The position numbers and the translations under genes are program-made. DNA of 64,000 bases from Paracoccaceae bacterium (GTDB lineage Bacteria; Pseudomonadota; Alphaproteobacteria; Rhodobacterales; Rhodobacteraceae), in the NCBI GenBank assembly GCA_014239455.1, contig JAAZYV010000001.1, positions 1 to 64,000 of the forward strand. The letters are read 5' to 3'. Shown here piece after piece: positions 16,454 to 26,710 of this stretch. The stretch's first letter is position 1. Every line of letters starts with the position of its first letter. The notes under the pieces are model-generated. The model saw nothing but the letters and a program-made list of their open reading frames with translations, was not told the origin of the DNA and searched no databases.

Positions 16454-17344
16454 TTGACTACTTACGTTTTGACCGGATTGGTTGACAGTGAGGACTCTGC
16501 CCGAGAAATCTGTTCATTAATTGAGAACATTTACCCATGCCCTTTAGGAACAGGGTTTTTTGAACTCGATGAGAGAAACTCTACTTGGGAGATAGAGGCA
16601 TACTTTCAAAAAAAGCCTAAATTGGGCGATATAGCCTTGTTAGAGGGTATTTATAATACTGAGTTAAGGATCTCTGCTGTGGAAAAGGTTGATTGGGTCT
16701 CTGAAGTTCAGAGAAATTTAACCCCGATAGCTATAGGTGGTATTTATATACATGGGGTGCATCACAGGGATAAACTCGATATTAATAAGAAAAATATAGA
16801 AATTCAGGCAGCGATGGCCTTTGGTACAGGGCATCATGCAACTACACGGTCTTGCATTTATTTATATATGCACCTCTTAAGAAAAAGATGGGCATTTAAA
16901 AATGTGCTTGATATCGGGTCCGGTACTGGGATTCTTTCAATGGTAGCTGCCAGAGCTAAGAAGACAGTTGTTACTGCAATTGATAATGATTTCATAGCTG
17001 TTGAAACTAGCCGGGCCAATTTTTCTAAGAATAAGCTTTCTATAGGGAATTTGGTTTTGAGATCGAATGAATTAAGAAATCCTCTAATTTTGTCAAAAGG
17101 AAAATTTGATTTAATTTTTGCAAATATTCTGTTCTTACCACTAAAAAATATGGTAAAAAGTGTTAGTAGGAATTTAAGGTCTGGTGGTGTGATAATATTG
17201 TCGGGTATGTCGCATAAGCAATCAATCCTAGTCGAAAAGGTTTATGCTAATCATAATTTCAGACGAGTTAAGATAGTTAAAGAAGGACCTTGGACATCCT
17301 TGGCATTAAGGTATTTCAAAAAAAAAAATGCATTTAACAAATAG
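16454..17344 (+). CDS. prmA: Ribosomal protein L11 methyltransferase
   Basis: 296 residues from TTG 16454 (AAGAGG upstream). The N-terminal substrate-recognition domain is followed by AFGTGHHATT (about 120-129), motif I VLDIGSGTGILSM (about 151-163) and the ANIL segment near 221 that takes the place of the NPPY-type motif, all typical of PrmA. It trimethylates lysines and the N-terminus of L11. Next to msrA but 56 nt away. Confidence 0.92.
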   Translation: MTTYVLTGLVDSEDSAREICSLIENIYPCPLGTGFFELDERNSTWEIEAYFQKKPKLGDIALLEGIYNTELRISAVEKVDWVSEVQRNLTPIAIGGIYIHGVHHRDKLDINKKNIEIQAAMAFGTGHHATTRSCIYLYMHLLRKRWAFKNVLDIGSGTGILSMVAARAKKTVVTAIDNDFIAVETSRANFSKNKLSIGNLVLRSNELRNPLILSKGKFDLIFANILFLPLKNMVKSVSRNLRSGGVIILSGMSHKQSILVEKVYANHNFRRVKIVKEGPWTSLALRYFKKKNAFNK

Positions 17345-17429
17345 TATAGCAGTCGATGATTATTCTATTCTTTATACTTTCTTTTTATTATGTTAACTAT
17401 ATGACAAAACAGGCGGTTATCGAGGCAGA

Positions 17430-17951
17430 ATGAGGATCATTGGAATTGATCCCGGCTTAAGGAAGACTGGGTGGGGAATAATTGAGGCAAATGGTGATGA
17501 TATTTGCCAAATAGCGAATGGGATTTGTGAAACCAAAGCCTCAGATGATCTTGCCTTTAGATTAAAGACAATTTTCGAAAAGTTGACTAAAGTAGTTGAC
17601 CTGCATTACCCTGACCAGGCTGCTGTGGAGAACACTTTTGTAAATAAAGATGCAGCAAATACTTTGAAGTTGGGTCAGGCCAGGGGAATATGTATGGTTG
17701 TACCCGCACTTGCTGGTTTGACGGTTAAAGAATATGCTCCTAATGCAATAAAGAAAGCGGTGGTAGGGATTGGTCATGCCACAAAAGATCAGATAGAATA
17801 TATGATAAATTTGCAATTTCCTAATACGAAACTCTATGGAGCTGATGCGACCGATGCCTTAGCTGTGGCTATTTGTCATGCTAGCCATGTCAGATATTCA
17901 ATGCAGATGCAGAGTAAGTTGATTTCTGTGAGCGAAGCAAATGATAGGTAA
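17430..17951 (+). CDS. ruvC: Holliday junction endonuclease RuvC
   Basis: 173 residues. RNase H-like fold: MRIIGIDPGLRKTGWG with the first catalytic Asp (D7), the second acidic residue in VENTFVNKDA (near 66) and the two aspartates in GADATDALAVAICHA near 137-142. It cuts four-way junctions symmetrically during recombination repair. The gene overlaps ruvA by 11 nt and starts the ruvCAB operon, the usual alphaproteobacterial order. Confidence 0.97.
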   Translation: MRIIGIDPGLRKTGWGIIEANGDDICQIANGICETKASDDLAFRLKTIFEKLTKVVDLHYPDQAAVENTFVNKDAANTLKLGQARGICMVVPALAGLTVKEYAPNAIKKAVVGIGHATKDQIEYMINLQFPNTKLYGADATDALAVAICHASHVRYSMQMQSKLISVSEANDR

Positions 17952-18633
17952 GATTACGGGAGTAATTGACCATGTCTCTACAGACCATATTTTGGTTGAT
18001 GTTTCTGGCATTGGCTATGTTATATTTGTAACAGGCACTACCCTTAATAAACTTCCAGTAGTTGGTCAGAAAATATCCCTATTCACAGAACTAGTCGTGA
18101 GAGAAGATTTATTGCAGTTGATAGGCTTTGTTACCCCTATTGAACGCGAATGGTACAAACTATTGACTTCAGTACAAGGGGTGGGATCTAAAGCTGCCCT
18201 AGCGTTATTAGGGCATATACCAATAAAAACTCTTTCAAGAGCAATTTTGCTTGAAGATTCGGAAACAATTAAAGCAGCCCAGGGAATTGGTCCAAAGATT
18301 GCTAAGAGGCTGGTTCTCGAGCTAAAGGGAAAAGTTCCAAGCATGTTAACATTAGCTGGGAAATCAACCATCATGCCAACCAATGAGCAGGAAATCCTAA
18401 AGTCTGAAGGTGTAGGGACCTCGCCTGTATTAAGTGACGATCAAATTGGCCAACCAGAAATAGATGAACTTGGAAATGTAGAGTTGGATGCTATTTCAGG
18501 TCTTGCTAATCTAGGATATTCTCAGATCGATGCAGCAAAAGTCGTTGCTGAAATTTTGAATCAATCTAACAGAAGTATTAAGGTTGAAGAGTTAATTAGA
18601 TTGGCCCTCAAAATCTTGGCAACAAAGGGATAA
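17941..18633 (+). CDS. ruvA: Holliday junction DNA helicase subunit RuvA
   Basis: 230 residues. OB-fold N-terminus ([26 protein letters not shown]), tandem helix-hairpin-helix motifs ([14 protein letters not shown] and [17 protein letters not shown], about 78-130), an acidic linker, and a C-terminal domain with [12 protein letters not shown] that contacts RuvB. It binds the four-way junction as a tetramer and recruits the RuvB motor. Overlaps ruvC by 11 nt; ruvB starts 2 nt after its stop. Confidence 0.96.
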   Translation: MIGKITGVIDHVSTDHILVDVSGIGYVIFVTGTTLNKLPVVGQKISLFTELVVREDLLQLIGFVTPIEREWYKLLTSVQGVGSKAALALLGHIPIKTLSRAILLEDSETIKAAQGIGPKIAKRLVLELKGKVPSMLTLAGKSTIMPTNEQEILKSEGVGTSPVLSDDQIGQPEIDELGNVELDAISGLANLGYSQIDAAKVVAEILNQSNRSIKVEELIRLALKILATKG

Positions 18634-18635
18634 AT

Positions 18636-19670
18636 ATGGTCAATAGCGATCCGTTACTTAAAGACATTCATGAAAGGGAGGAGAAGCTTTCTTCGACCAG
18701 GCCCAAGAGTTTTGGTGACTTTATTGGGCAAAATGACATTAAACGGAATCTTTCGGTGTTTGCAGAGTCTGCTAAACAACGTGATAGTGCAATGGACCAT
18801 GTGCTATTTTATGGTCCTCCAGGATTAGGTAAAACGACTTTAGCTCAGATCATTGCTCATGAATTAGGGGTGAATTTTAAAACATCTTCTGGACCAGTAT
18901 TAACTAAATCCGGAGATCTTGCTGCTTTGTTGACTAACCTTGAACCTAGGGATGTTTTGTTTATTGATGAAATTCATCGACTTAACCCAATGGTTGAAGA
19001 AATTCTTTATCCTGCTTTAGAAGATTTTGCACTGGACTTGATGATTGGAGAAGGCCCTGCAGCTAGATCTGTGAGAATTAACCTGCAACCATTCACCCTG
19101 ATAGGTGCTACTACGAGATTAGGGCTTTTAACTACACCTCTGAGGGATAGATTCGGTATACCTACCAGATTACAATTTTACCAGGTAGATGAATTGATGC
19201 TAATCATAAGGCGGCTAGCAGGTTTATTAGAATGTAAGATCACAGAAACGGGAGCCTTAGAGATTGCAAAACGTGCCAGAGGTACTCCTAGAATAGCTGG
19301 CCGATTATTGAGACGAGTGGTCGATTTTGCTATTGTTGAAGGAAATGGAGAAGTTACTCGAGATATCGCAGATTTAGCACTGAGCAGGTTAGGAGTAGAT
19401 CCCTTAGGGTTAGATGCTGCTGATCGAAGGTATTTGTTGTTCCTAGGCGAGCATTACAATGGTGGGCCTGTAGGAGTGGAAACTATAGCAGCCGCACTTT
19501 CAGAGCCAAGAGATGCTATAGAAGAGGTTATTGAACCATTCTTAATCCAAGAAGGTCTATTGCAGAGGACACCTCGTGGTAGAGCTTTAGGTCCAGCTGC
19601 TTGGTCTCATCTCGGGATAGAAAATCCCAAGTTTACTGAGGTGAGTAAGGAAGATCTTTTTTCAAAATAA
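18636..19670 (+). CDS. ruvB: Holliday junction DNA helicase subunit RuvB
   Basis: 344 residues. AAA+ ATPase: Walker [10 protein letters not shown] at 60-68, Walker [10 protein letters not shown] near 108-116, sensor [18 protein letters not shown] near 160-177, and the winged-helix C-terminus with [20 protein letters not shown]. Hexameric motor for branch migration with RuvA. Third gene of the operon, full length. Confidence 0.97.
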   Translation: MVNSDPLLKDIHEREEKLSSTRPKSFGDFIGQNDIKRNLSVFAESAKQRDSAMDHVLFYGPPGLGKTTLAQIIAHELGVNFKTSSGPVLTKSGDLAALLTNLEPRDVLFIDEIHRLNPMVEEILYPALEDFALDLMIGEGPAARSVRINLQPFTLIGATTRLGLLTTPLRDRFGIPTRLQFYQVDELMLIIRRLAGLLECKITETGALEIAKRARGTPRIAGRLLRRVVDFAIVEGNGEVTRDIADLALSRLGVDPLGLDAADRRYLLFLGEHYNGGPVGVETIAAALSEPRDAIEEVIEPFLIQEGLLQRTPRGRALGPAAWSHLGIENPKFTEVSKEDLFSK

Positions 19671-19676
19671 AATCTC

Positions 19677-19699
19677 GGATTATAATCGTGGTATAATCC
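19677..19699 (+). promoter_or_regulatory. Dyad with -10-like elements before ybgC-tol
   Basis: GGATTATA, seven bases, TATAATCC is a perfect 8-bp inverted repeat; each arm contains TATAAT or its complement. It lies between ruvB and ybgC, 18 nt before the ybgC start. It can be read as a promoter -10 inside an operator or as a weak hairpin; no T-run follows. Confidence 0.35.
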
Positions 19700-19717
19700 A
19701 TTCGGGATGGGGGAGAT

Positions 19718-20116
19718 ATGAATACCTTTAATTATAGGGTTTATTATGAAGATACTGATGCGGCTGGTATCGTTTATTATGCAAATTATCTAAAGTTTAT
19801 TGAGAGAGCTAGGACCGAGTCTTTAAGAAATTTGGGTGTTTCGCAGAGTTTTATTCAAAAAAAATATGGGTTAGTTTTTGTGGTAAAGAAAATTATTGCT
19901 GAATATTGTATGCCCGCAAAGCTAGATGACTTGTTAAAGATAAGCACAGTTTCATGTAAGATAGGAAAGGTTAGCTTTCAAGTTGAACAGGAAATATTTG
20001 TAGAGGAAAAAATGATTTTTAAGGCGGAAGTCAAACTAGGAGCGATTGACCCTCAAGGTAGACTAAAGCAAATACCTGTTAGTATTAAGGATAAAATAGG
20101 CCATTTAGGCAAATAA
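19718..20116 (+). CDS. ybgC: Tol-Pal system acyl-CoA thioesterase
   Basis: 132 residues, hotdog fold. The active-site block YYEDTDAAGIVYYANYLKF (residues 9-27) with D14 and the following FIERARTE are diagnostic of YbgC. The enzyme hydrolyses acyl-CoA thioesters and is found at the head of tol-pal operons. GGGGGAG provides a strong Shine-Dalgarno. It is followed after 66 nt by tolQ. Confidence 0.94.
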   Translation: MNTFNYRVYYEDTDAAGIVYYANYLKFIERARTESLRNLGVSQSFIQKKYGLVFVVKKIIAEYCMPAKLDDLLKISTVSCKIGKVSFQVEQEIFVEEKMIFKAEVKLGAIDPQGRLKQIPVSIKDKIGHLGK

Positions 20117-20182
20117 GTGTATTAAAATCTCCAATTAAATGTATACTCTCAAAAAATAAAAAAATTATATTGAGGTAAGAGC

Positions 20183-20893
20183 ATGGTTTCGGAGGATGCA
20201 TCAACAGTCCAGCAATTGGATTTTTCTTTAATGGCACTATTTATTAGGGCTACATTAACTGTTAAGCTCGTGATGCTGATATTATTATTATCTTCTGTCT
20301 GGTCATGGTCCATTATAATTCAAAAATTCTTTGATTACTCTAAGGCTAAAAGAGAAACAAAGTATTTTCAGGATGCTTTTTGGTCTGGTGAGCCACTTGA
20401 AGAATTGTCTGAACGTTTAGGTCTTGAACCTAAAGGTGATAGCGAGAGGGTTTTTGTGGCAGGTATGACCGAATGGAGAAGATCGTATAGACCTGATGGA
20501 GAGCTAATTACTGGAGCACATGCTAGGATTGATAGATCAATGAACGTTGCATTAACGAGGGCCAGCGATAAATTAAATTCAGGACTTTATTTTCTGGCTA
20601 CTGTGGGTTCAACGGCACCCTTTGTTGGTTTATTCGGAACTGTTTGGGGTATAAAGAATGCTTTCGAAGAAATCGCCCTTCAACAAAGTACAAACTTAGC
20701 TGTTGTAGCTCCAGGGATTGCTGAGGCACTGTTGGCAACGGCATTGGGTTTGTTAGCTGCAATACCGGCAGTTATATTTTATAATAAGTTGTCGGGAGAC
20801 TCTGATAGGATTATTGCGGAGCAAGAGAGTTTTGCAGACGAATTTCTACTGATATTATCTCGCCAGTTAGAAAGTAATGGCCGTAGGGACTGA
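20183..20893 (+). CDS. tolQ: Tol-Pal system protein TolQ
   Basis: 236 residues of the MotA/TolQ/ExbB family. Three membrane segments: about 27-47, and two after a long cytoplasmic loop around 135-157 and 170-195 with GLFGTVWGIKNAF and APGIAEALLATALGLLAAIPA, the conserved pore-lining region. With TolR it forms the proton-driven motor that energises TolA during cell constriction. AGGTAAGAGC precedes the ATG; tolR begins 2 nt after the stop. Confidence 0.95.
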   Translation: MVSEDASTVQQLDFSLMALFIRATLTVKLVMLILLLSSVWSWSIIIQKFFDYSKAKRETKYFQDAFWSGEPLEELSERLGLEPKGDSERVFVAGMTEWRRSYRPDGELITGAHARIDRSMNVALTRASDKLNSGLYFLATVGSTAPFVGLFGTVWGIKNAFEEIALQQSTNLAVVAPGIAEALLATALGLLAAIPAVIFYNKLSGDSDRIIAEQESFADEFLLILSRQLESNGRRD

Positions 20894-20895
20894 TT

Positions 20896-21363
20896 ATGGC
20901 TGGAGGCGCTATACAAAAAAATGTCCAAAGAACGAGGGGTAGAAGATCCTCCAAAAGAAATGGGCATCAATTAATGTCAGAGATCAATGTTACTCCTTTT
21001 GTAGATGTAATGTTGGTACTTTTAATAATATTCATGGTCGCAGCGCCTTTATTGACGGTGGGGGTAGAAATAAAATTACCTAAGACAGCTGCTAAATCAT
21101 TACCATCAGAGAAAGAGCAGCCCTTAACGTTAAACTTAACTAGGGAGAAAGAATTAATACTTCAGGAAAGTGAAATAAAATTTTCTGAATTAATTCCAAA
21201 ACTCAAACAAATTGCAAAAGAACGGACAGATGACCGGATTTTTCTCAGAGCTGATGGCGAGAATGATTATTCTATTGTCATGCAGATTATGGGAGCTTTG
21301 AATAAAGCAGGATTCAATAATATCTCATTGGTTACAGAAAGTGGCGGACCTTCATTAGATTAG
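20896..21363 (+). CDS. tolR: Tol-Pal system protein TolR
   Basis: 155 residues, ExbD/TolR family. A basic cytoplasmic start (RTRGRRSSKR) is followed by SEINVTPFVDVMLVLLIIFM (about 28-47), a single membrane helix carrying the proton-relay aspartate, and a periplasmic domain with ADGENDYSIVMQIMGALNKAGF. Partner of TolQ. Two nucleotides separate it from tolQ. Confidence 0.95.
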   Translation: MAGGAIQKNVQRTRGRRSSKRNGHQLMSEINVTPFVDVMLVLLIIFMVAAPLLTVGVEIKLPKTAAKSLPSEKEQPLTLNLTREKELILQESEIKFSELIPKLKQIAKERTDDRIFLRADGENDYSIVMQIMGALNKAGFNNISLVTESGGPSLD

Positions 21364-21379
21364 GGAGAGAATAATCGCT

Positions 21380-22570
21380 ATGAAAAGTGGGTTAGTCATA
21401 TCGGGATCTGCGCATAGCCTATTGCTTATTATAATTTTTGCTAAAGGGATATTTTTATTTTCCGACAATCCAAAGTTGTCTGCCAAGAATATGAATGTTT
21501 ATATCATTTCAGAAGCTGAATTTGATGCTGAAATTTCAATTCCACCTACTGTCAATACTGACCATAAGGTTGATGATCAAAAGTCTTTAGACTCCTCAAT
21601 AGTAAATTCTCTTGAAGTGCTAACAGATAATGAAATAGATGAAATTAAACAACATGAAGTAGATAATGGATTGAAATCAAAGGCTATGGATACCAAGTCC
21701 TTAGATTCTTTGAAGGTTGAAACACCAACCGATGATGAAAAGCAGAACAAATTAGAACCTGACCTGATCTTGGTCGATAATAATATAAAAAAATTGGAAG
21801 AAAAAATTATACCAAATACTAATGCCCTAGGAAATGAGGTTAAATCATTACAAAAACCCTCACTGTTAGTACCTATTGCGAGGAACGAAGATAGAATTGA
21901 TCGAATTGCTTCAGATAATAAGAATGCTGATAGCATCAGTGATACAGATGCCCCTGAGACTACTGATTCAACTGATGAGGCTCTGGATAAAAATAAGGAT
22001 GCTTTAACTGGATCAGAGAACAAGGCAGCTACAACCGAAATCACTCCAGATGGGGTTAAAGATACACCTATAGTTGTTTCAGGCGCATTAGAAAATGCTG
22101 TAATTCCTCCATCCAGGGAAATAGTGAGAAATGATGAAGAAAATCAATCGGATGAAAAAGAAAATGAACAACTTCACATAAATAATCTAGTAGCTGCTCT
22201 TAATGAGGATCAGGTGCCAAGTCAAACTCCAAAAAGTATAGAAATATCCACTATGGAGAAACTCAAGCTGAAAAAAAATATAAACCAATTAATTGGAAGG
22301 TACTGGAACAAAGGAATCCTTATTGGAGGTTCAGATTTTGAGAACCTCGTGATAAGAATAGAAATACTACTTGACAGCAAGGGAAATATAATAGGTGATG
22401 TCCGTCCAATAAAACCAGCCGATCCATCTGGAAGATATCTCATAGCATTTAGGGAAGCAAGTAATGCGATTAAAGCAGTTGGTAGAATACCAATTCCTTC
22501 TGAAAAGTATCCGAACGGTTTGAGATTAAAATTAACTTTTGATCCGGCATCAGGAATTGGATTTGATTAA
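21380..22570 (+). CDS. tolA: TolA-like energy transducer
   Basis: 396 residues. One N-terminal membrane helix (about 8-26), then a long low-complexity, charged region (about 50-290) rich in Asp, Glu, Lys and Ser, and a C-terminal globular domain (about 295-396: NINQLIGRYWNKG, DSKGNIIGDVRPIKPADPSG, RLKLTFDP) of the TolA/TonB type. It spans the periplasm and links TolQR to TolB-Pal. The middle is acidic rather than Ala/Lys-rich as in enterics, but position and domains fit. Confidence 0.88.
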   Translation: MKSGLVISGSAHSLLLIIIFAKGIFLFSDNPKLSAKNMNVYIISEAEFDAEISIPPTVNTDHKVDDQKSLDSSIVNSLEVLTDNEIDEIKQHEVDNGLKSKAMDTKSLDSLKVETPTDDEKQNKLEPDLILVDNNIKKLEEKIIPNTNALGNEVKSLQKPSLLVPIARNEDRIDRIASDNKNADSISDTDAPETTDSTDEALDKNKDALTGSENKAATTEITPDGVKDTPIVVSGALENAVIPPSREIVRNDEENQSDEKENEQLHINNLVAALNEDQVPSQTPKSIEISTMEKLKLKKNINQLIGRYWNKGILIGGSDFENLVIRIEILLDSKGNIIGDVRPIKPADPSGRYLIAFREASNAIKAVGRIPIPSEKYPNGLRLKLTFDPASGIGFD

Positions 22571-22620
22571 TTGATTCAGAATTTTGAGCGTTACATGATA
22601 AGAAGGAAACAAAGTATCTC

Positions 22621-23949
22621 ATGATTATTTGTAAACTTTCACCACTAATTATAGCCATATTTTTGTTTGTCTATAAGCCACTTTATTCAGAGCGGGTGGT
22701 ACCTGAAATAGACATAGAGGTAACTGATGGGGTTGTAGATCCAATACCGGTTGCTATGCCAAAGTTTGTGATTCAGAATTATTCCAGTTCATTAGTTGCA
22801 AGAGAAATTGGACAAATTATTAGGAATAATTTAATTCAAACTGCTCTCTTTCGTATTATCCCTGATGATGCTTATATCTCCAATTTAACAAGTATTGATG
22901 CGCCAGTTCGCTTTGCAGATTGGCGAGCAATAAATTCCGACTTATTGATTGCGGGCGATGTAGAAGTAAATGGAAATATGACTACCGTAAAATTTAGACT
23001 TTGGGATGTTGTTGGGCAGAATGAAATTTTTAAAGGCGTTCAATTTACAGGTCCCACCAGTAGTCTAAGAAGAATAGCTCATAAAGTATCTGACTTGATT
23101 TACTCAGGTATCACTGGTGAAGGACCTTACTTTGATACCAGAATTGCTTTTATCTCAGAGAGGGGAGCAAAAAATGATCGGACGAAGAAGCTTGCTGTAA
23201 TGGATCAAGATGGGGCTAATTTAACTTTCTTAACTGATGCCAAGTCCATAGTGTTAGCACCAAGATTTTCTCCAGATGCAAAGAAAATATTGTATACTAG
23301 TTATGAAACGGGTAGGCCAAGAGTTTATCTATTAAATCTGATCAGCAAAAAGGTACGAACTTTTCCTGATCTGCCTGGGATGACCTTTGCTCCAAGGTTT
23401 TCTCCAGACGGAGACAGTGTAATATTATCGATAACTGATAAAGGTAATACAGATATCTATATTGTAGATCTTGAGAGAAATACTAAGCAGAGGCTTACAA
23501 AAAACATAGCCATTGATACTGCTCCAAGTTTTTCTCCTGATGGCAAATCTGTGGTTTTTGAAAGTGACAGAGGGGGGAGTCAGCAGATTTATGTTATGCC
23601 TTCAAAAGGAGGAAAAGTTAGGAGAATTAGTTTTGGTGAGGGTAGATATGGAACACCAGTTTGGTCTCCTAGAGGTGACATGGTAGCCTTCACAAAAATG
23701 CATCAGGGTAATTTTCATATTGGAGTTATGAGACAGGATGGCTCCCAAGAAAGGTTGCTAACTAAGGCATTTATCGATGAAGGCCCCACCTGGTCCCCTA
23801 ACGGGAGAGTCCTTATGTTTTTCAGAGAAACAGCTGGAGCTAACGGTGCTCCCGCCCTATATACGGTGGAAGTTACAGGAAGGAATTTAAAAAAAATTGA
23901 GCTAAGCTCCTTTGCTTCTGATCCTTCTTGGTCTCCATTATTAGATTAA
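22621..23949 (+). CDS. tolB: Tol-Pal system beta-propeller protein TolB
   Basis: 442 residues. Signal peptide to about residue 24 ([19 protein letters not shown]), an N-terminal TolB domain ([11 protein letters not shown] to about 165), then WD40-like PD40 repeats with [32 protein letters not shown] and WSPNGRVL forming a six-bladed propeller. Periplasmic; binds Pal and TolA. It begins 50 nt after tolA. Confidence 0.96.
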   Translation: MIICKLSPLIIAIFLFVYKPLYSERVVPEIDIEVTDGVVDPIPVAMPKFVIQNYSSSLVAREIGQIIRNNLIQTALFRIIPDDAYISNLTSIDAPVRFADWRAINSDLLIAGDVEVNGNMTTVKFRLWDVVGQNEIFKGVQFTGPTSSLRRIAHKVSDLIYSGITGEGPYFDTRIAFISERGAKNDRTKKLAVMDQDGANLTFLTDAKSIVLAPRFSPDAKKILYTSYETGRPRVYLLNLISKKVRTFPDLPGMTFAPRFSPDGDSVILSITDKGNTDIYIVDLERNTKQRLTKNIAIDTAPSFSPDGKSVVFESDRGGSQQIYVMPSKGGKVRRISFGEGRYGTPVWSPRGDMVAFTKMHQGNFHIGVMRQDGSQERLLTKAFIDEGPTWSPNGRVLMFFRETAGANGAPALYTVEVTGRNLKKIELSSFASDPSWSPLLD

Positions 23950-24015
23950 ATTATTAGGCGGTATAATTTTAATGGAATGTATGCTACAGAACGTAACTTA
24001 AAAAGAGGTGAAAAG

Positions 24016-24504
24016 ATGAATAAATTTAAGGTTATAATAATTCTTGTAATGTTATCTACTATAACTGGTTGCTCTGAGACCTCAGGATTATTTGGTAAAC
24101 CAGGTGAAGGCAATGATCCATTTGCAGAGATTTCTAAAAGTTCTCTTGATTATTTCTCGTCAAATGTTGGGGACACTACTTTATTCAAAGTTAATCAAAG
24201 TGTAATTGAACCAGAATATCGTACTTTATTGGATTCTCAAGCTAAGTGGATAAAGGAAAATTCCATCGCTTCTGTGTCTATTGAAGGCCATGCTGACGAA
24301 CAAGGGACAAGAGAATATAATTTGGCATTAGGTGCACGGCGAGCAACAGCCGTAAGGAATTACCTGGTGAGTAAAGGAATTTCTGAGTCTGTCTTAAGTG
24401 TTGTCACTTATGGAAAAGAGCGACCGCTCAGAATTTGCTCAGAAGAGTCATGCTGGTCAAAAAACAGAAGAGCGATTACCGTTATAAAAGGTATTTCTTC
24501 CTGA
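24016..24504 (+). CDS. pal: Peptidoglycan-associated lipoprotein Pal
   Basis: 162 residues from ATG 24016, chosen because AGAGGTG lies before it and because the lipoprotein signal then fits: hydrophobic stretch to ITGC with lipidated C19 (a longer frame to 23977 would add a hydrophilic lead). The next residue is Ser, so outer-membrane sorting is expected. The OmpA-like domain carries SIEGHADEQGTREYNLALGARRA for peptidoglycan binding. Part of Tol-Pal, overlapping no other gene. Confidence 0.94.
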   Translation: MNKFKVIIILVMLSTITGCSETSGLFGKPGEGNDPFAEISKSSLDYFSSNVGDTTLFKVNQSVIEPEYRTLLDSQAKWIKENSIASVSIEGHADEQGTREYNLALGARRATAVRNYLVSKGISESVLSVVTYGKERPLRICSEESCWSKNRRAITVIKGISS

Positions 24505-24515
24505 GAAATGATAAA

Positions 24516-25340
24516 ATGAAAACTTGTTTTTCAACTATTTGCATATTTTACATTTTCTGTTCAGGAGTCCTTGCCCAGGATGGAAATTTCTTGAGGGAAA
24601 AGAAAATTAGAACGCTTTTGCTAGAATTAAGTACAAAAGTACAGGACCTGGAGTCCACATTCTTAGTACCTGATAACATGCATATTGAGAATGGTGATGC
24701 CTCTTATGCTCTTGTGGAGCTGGAAAAAATCCAGGTTCTTATCAAAAAGCTAGAGGGTAGGATTGAAAATATGGAATACCAGATGAGTTTGAAATTAAGA
24801 GCCATAAATAAATTGAATCAAGAGTTGTCAAGTATTATTGGGGAGGAAGGAAGCATTATTGGTTTAGGTGTGAAAGAGAAGAAAGTGGTAGTTGACCAGG
24901 AAAATAATGATAGTCTGTCAGGGAAAGTATTGTTTGACGAAGATGAAAGTTTTTCAGAACTGGATGCTATACAACTGGGTAAAACATTGTTGGAAAATGG
25001 TGAAATTACTGATGCAAGGAATAATTACAAGAATTTTATAGAAAATTATCCAAATAGCTCATACTTACCAGAAGCATTTTTTTTGTTAGCCGAGTCTCAA
25101 TATAAAATGGCAGAATGGAAAAATGCAGCAAATTCTTATTTGGAAGGATTTAGTCTAAGTCCAAACGGTATCTTTGCGCCACCAGCGTTATTTGGTCTAG
25201 CAATAAGTCTTGGAGCACTCAAAGAATTTGAACAAGCATGCCTCACTTTGGAAGAAGTACAATTGAGGTTTCCCAGCCAAGATGTTATTACCGAACAGGA
25301 AATCGTGGAGGCAAAGGTACTCTTGAACTGTCATCATTGA
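24516..25340 (+). CDS. cpoB: Tol-Pal associated coiled-coil/TPR protein CpoB (YbgF)
   Basis: 274 residues from ATG 24516. Signal peptide (FSTICIFYIFCSGVLAQ), a coiled coil around 30-110, and C-terminal TPR repeats (FLLAESQYKMAEWKNAANSYLEGFSLSPN and following). CpoB trimerises and tunes PBP1B and TolA during septation. 11 nt after pal. A longer in-frame upstream start inside pal lacks a signal peptide and is rejected. Confidence 0.9.
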   Translation: MKTCFSTICIFYIFCSGVLAQDGNFLREKKIRTLLLELSTKVQDLESTFLVPDNMHIENGDASYALVELEKIQVLIKKLEGRIENMEYQMSLKLRAINKLNQELSSIIGEEGSIIGLGVKEKKVVVDQENNDSLSGKVLFDEDESFSELDAIQLGKTLLENGEITDARNNYKNFIENYPNSSYLPEAFFLLAESQYKMAEWKNAANSYLEGFSLSPNGIFAPPALFGLAISLGALKEFEQACLTLEEVQLRFPSQDVITEQEIVEAKVLLNCHH

Positions 25341-25356
25341 TAACAAGAAAATTTTT

Positions 25357-26646
25357 ATGACGTGTGATCCTCAGAAAATTGTAGAAATGGAAGAAAAATA
25401 TTGTAATGAAATGGAAACAATTTCTGCAACCGAAATTGGCTTAGCTGTTTCTGGAGGAGGAGATTCTTTAGCACTTTTATTGATGGCATCAAAATGGGCA
25501 AAATCTTTAAATAAGTCTTTGAATGTTGTGACCGTTGATCATCATCTCAGGCTAGGATCTAGAGGTGAAGCTATCCATGTTGGAATTATAGCAAATAAAC
25601 TAGGACATCCCCATGAAATATTAGACTGGAACTTTGATCACAGAAAGGGAAATTTACAGGCCGAGGCATCATTAGCAAGAAAAAAGTTGATCAGTCAATG
25701 GGCTAAAGAAAGGTCCATTAAGACGATTCTTTTAGGTCATACCCTAGATGATCAAGCTGAAAACTTTCTGATGAGAATGGCAAGAGGATCGGGAGTTGAT
25801 GGGCTGGCTGGTATGAAGAGCATTAAAAGCTTTCATGGAATAAATTGGTATAGACCTCTGTTAAGTTTCTATCGTAAGGATTTGAGAGATTATTTAAGTC
25901 ATAGAGAGATTAACTGGATCGATGATCCTTCAAATGAAGACATGAAGTATACACGTGTGAAGGCAAGAAGAGTTTTAAGAGAATTACAAGCATTGGGTGT
26001 CAACCCCATAGTGCTTGTGGAAACTTCAAAGCGTATGGAGAAGGCTGCAAAGGTGTTAAACGATGTTGCAGTTCAGGCAGGAAAAAAATATCTGAAGTTA
26101 AGGGAGTGGGGAGATATTGAGGTTGATAGAAAGTTGTTCAAACTCACTAGAGATGAGACATATCTACGCTTACTCGCGCATTTAATCAAATTTATATCTG
26201 GTAGTATTTATAGGCCAAGGTATCAGGAATTGATAAGATTTGCTTCAGCATTAACTGGTTCCTCTTTCAAAGCTAGAACTATTGGTGGTGTTATAGCTCG
26301 TTCATTGAGTAAGGATATATTAGTTCTGAGGAGAGAACCAAGCGTTCCAGGTTTTATAACTGAAATACCTTCAAAACAATTCATTTGGGATGGTCGTTGG
26401 GAGATAATGGTCGGGGCTCATCGGTTAGGTAATTTGGAGAAAATTGGACCATTAGGTGAGGTTGGACTAACTCAAATCCAAAAAAAAGCTTCTACTTTAC
26501 TACCGAAAGAAAGTCTTAAAAGTGTACCAACTCTGTTTTATAAAGAAGAAGTTCTTGCTTCCCCTATTCTCAATTTTGGCAAAGGATTGACTTGTAGGTT
26601 GGCTTACACAAAATGTGATCTAATTAATAGTTTGGCCACAGATTGA
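25357..26646 (+). CDS. tilS: tRNA(Ile)-lysidine synthase
   Basis: 429 residues. PP-loop ATPase with VSGGGDSLALLL at about 31-42, VDHHLR near 68, LGHTLDDQAENFLMRMARGSG near 128-148, then a C-terminal TilS domain. It converts the wobble cytidine of tRNA-Ile (CAU) to lysidine, an essential reaction. 16 nt after cpoB, and tilS-ftsH adjacency is standard. Confidence 0.95.
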   Translation: MTCDPQKIVEMEEKYCNEMETISATEIGLAVSGGGDSLALLLMASKWAKSLNKSLNVVTVDHHLRLGSRGEAIHVGIIANKLGHPHEILDWNFDHRKGNLQAEASLARKKLISQWAKERSIKTILLGHTLDDQAENFLMRMARGSGVDGLAGMKSIKSFHGINWYRPLLSFYRKDLRDYLSHREINWIDDPSNEDMKYTRVKARRVLRELQALGVNPIVLVETSKRMEKAAKVLNDVAVQAGKKYLKLREWGDIEVDRKLFKLTRDETYLRLLAHLIKFISGSIYRPRYQELIRFASALTGSSFKARTIGGVIARSLSKDILVLRREPSVPGFITEIPSKQFIWDGRWEIMVGAHRLGNLEKIGPLGEVGLTQIQKKASTLLPKESLKSVPTLFYKEEVLASPILNFGKGLTCRLAYTKCDLINSLATD

Positions 26647-26710
26647 ATTTGCTTAGGAGAGTAATTATCTATACAATTCACGGAGAATAGTCAAACTAGA
26701 GGTCATTAAG

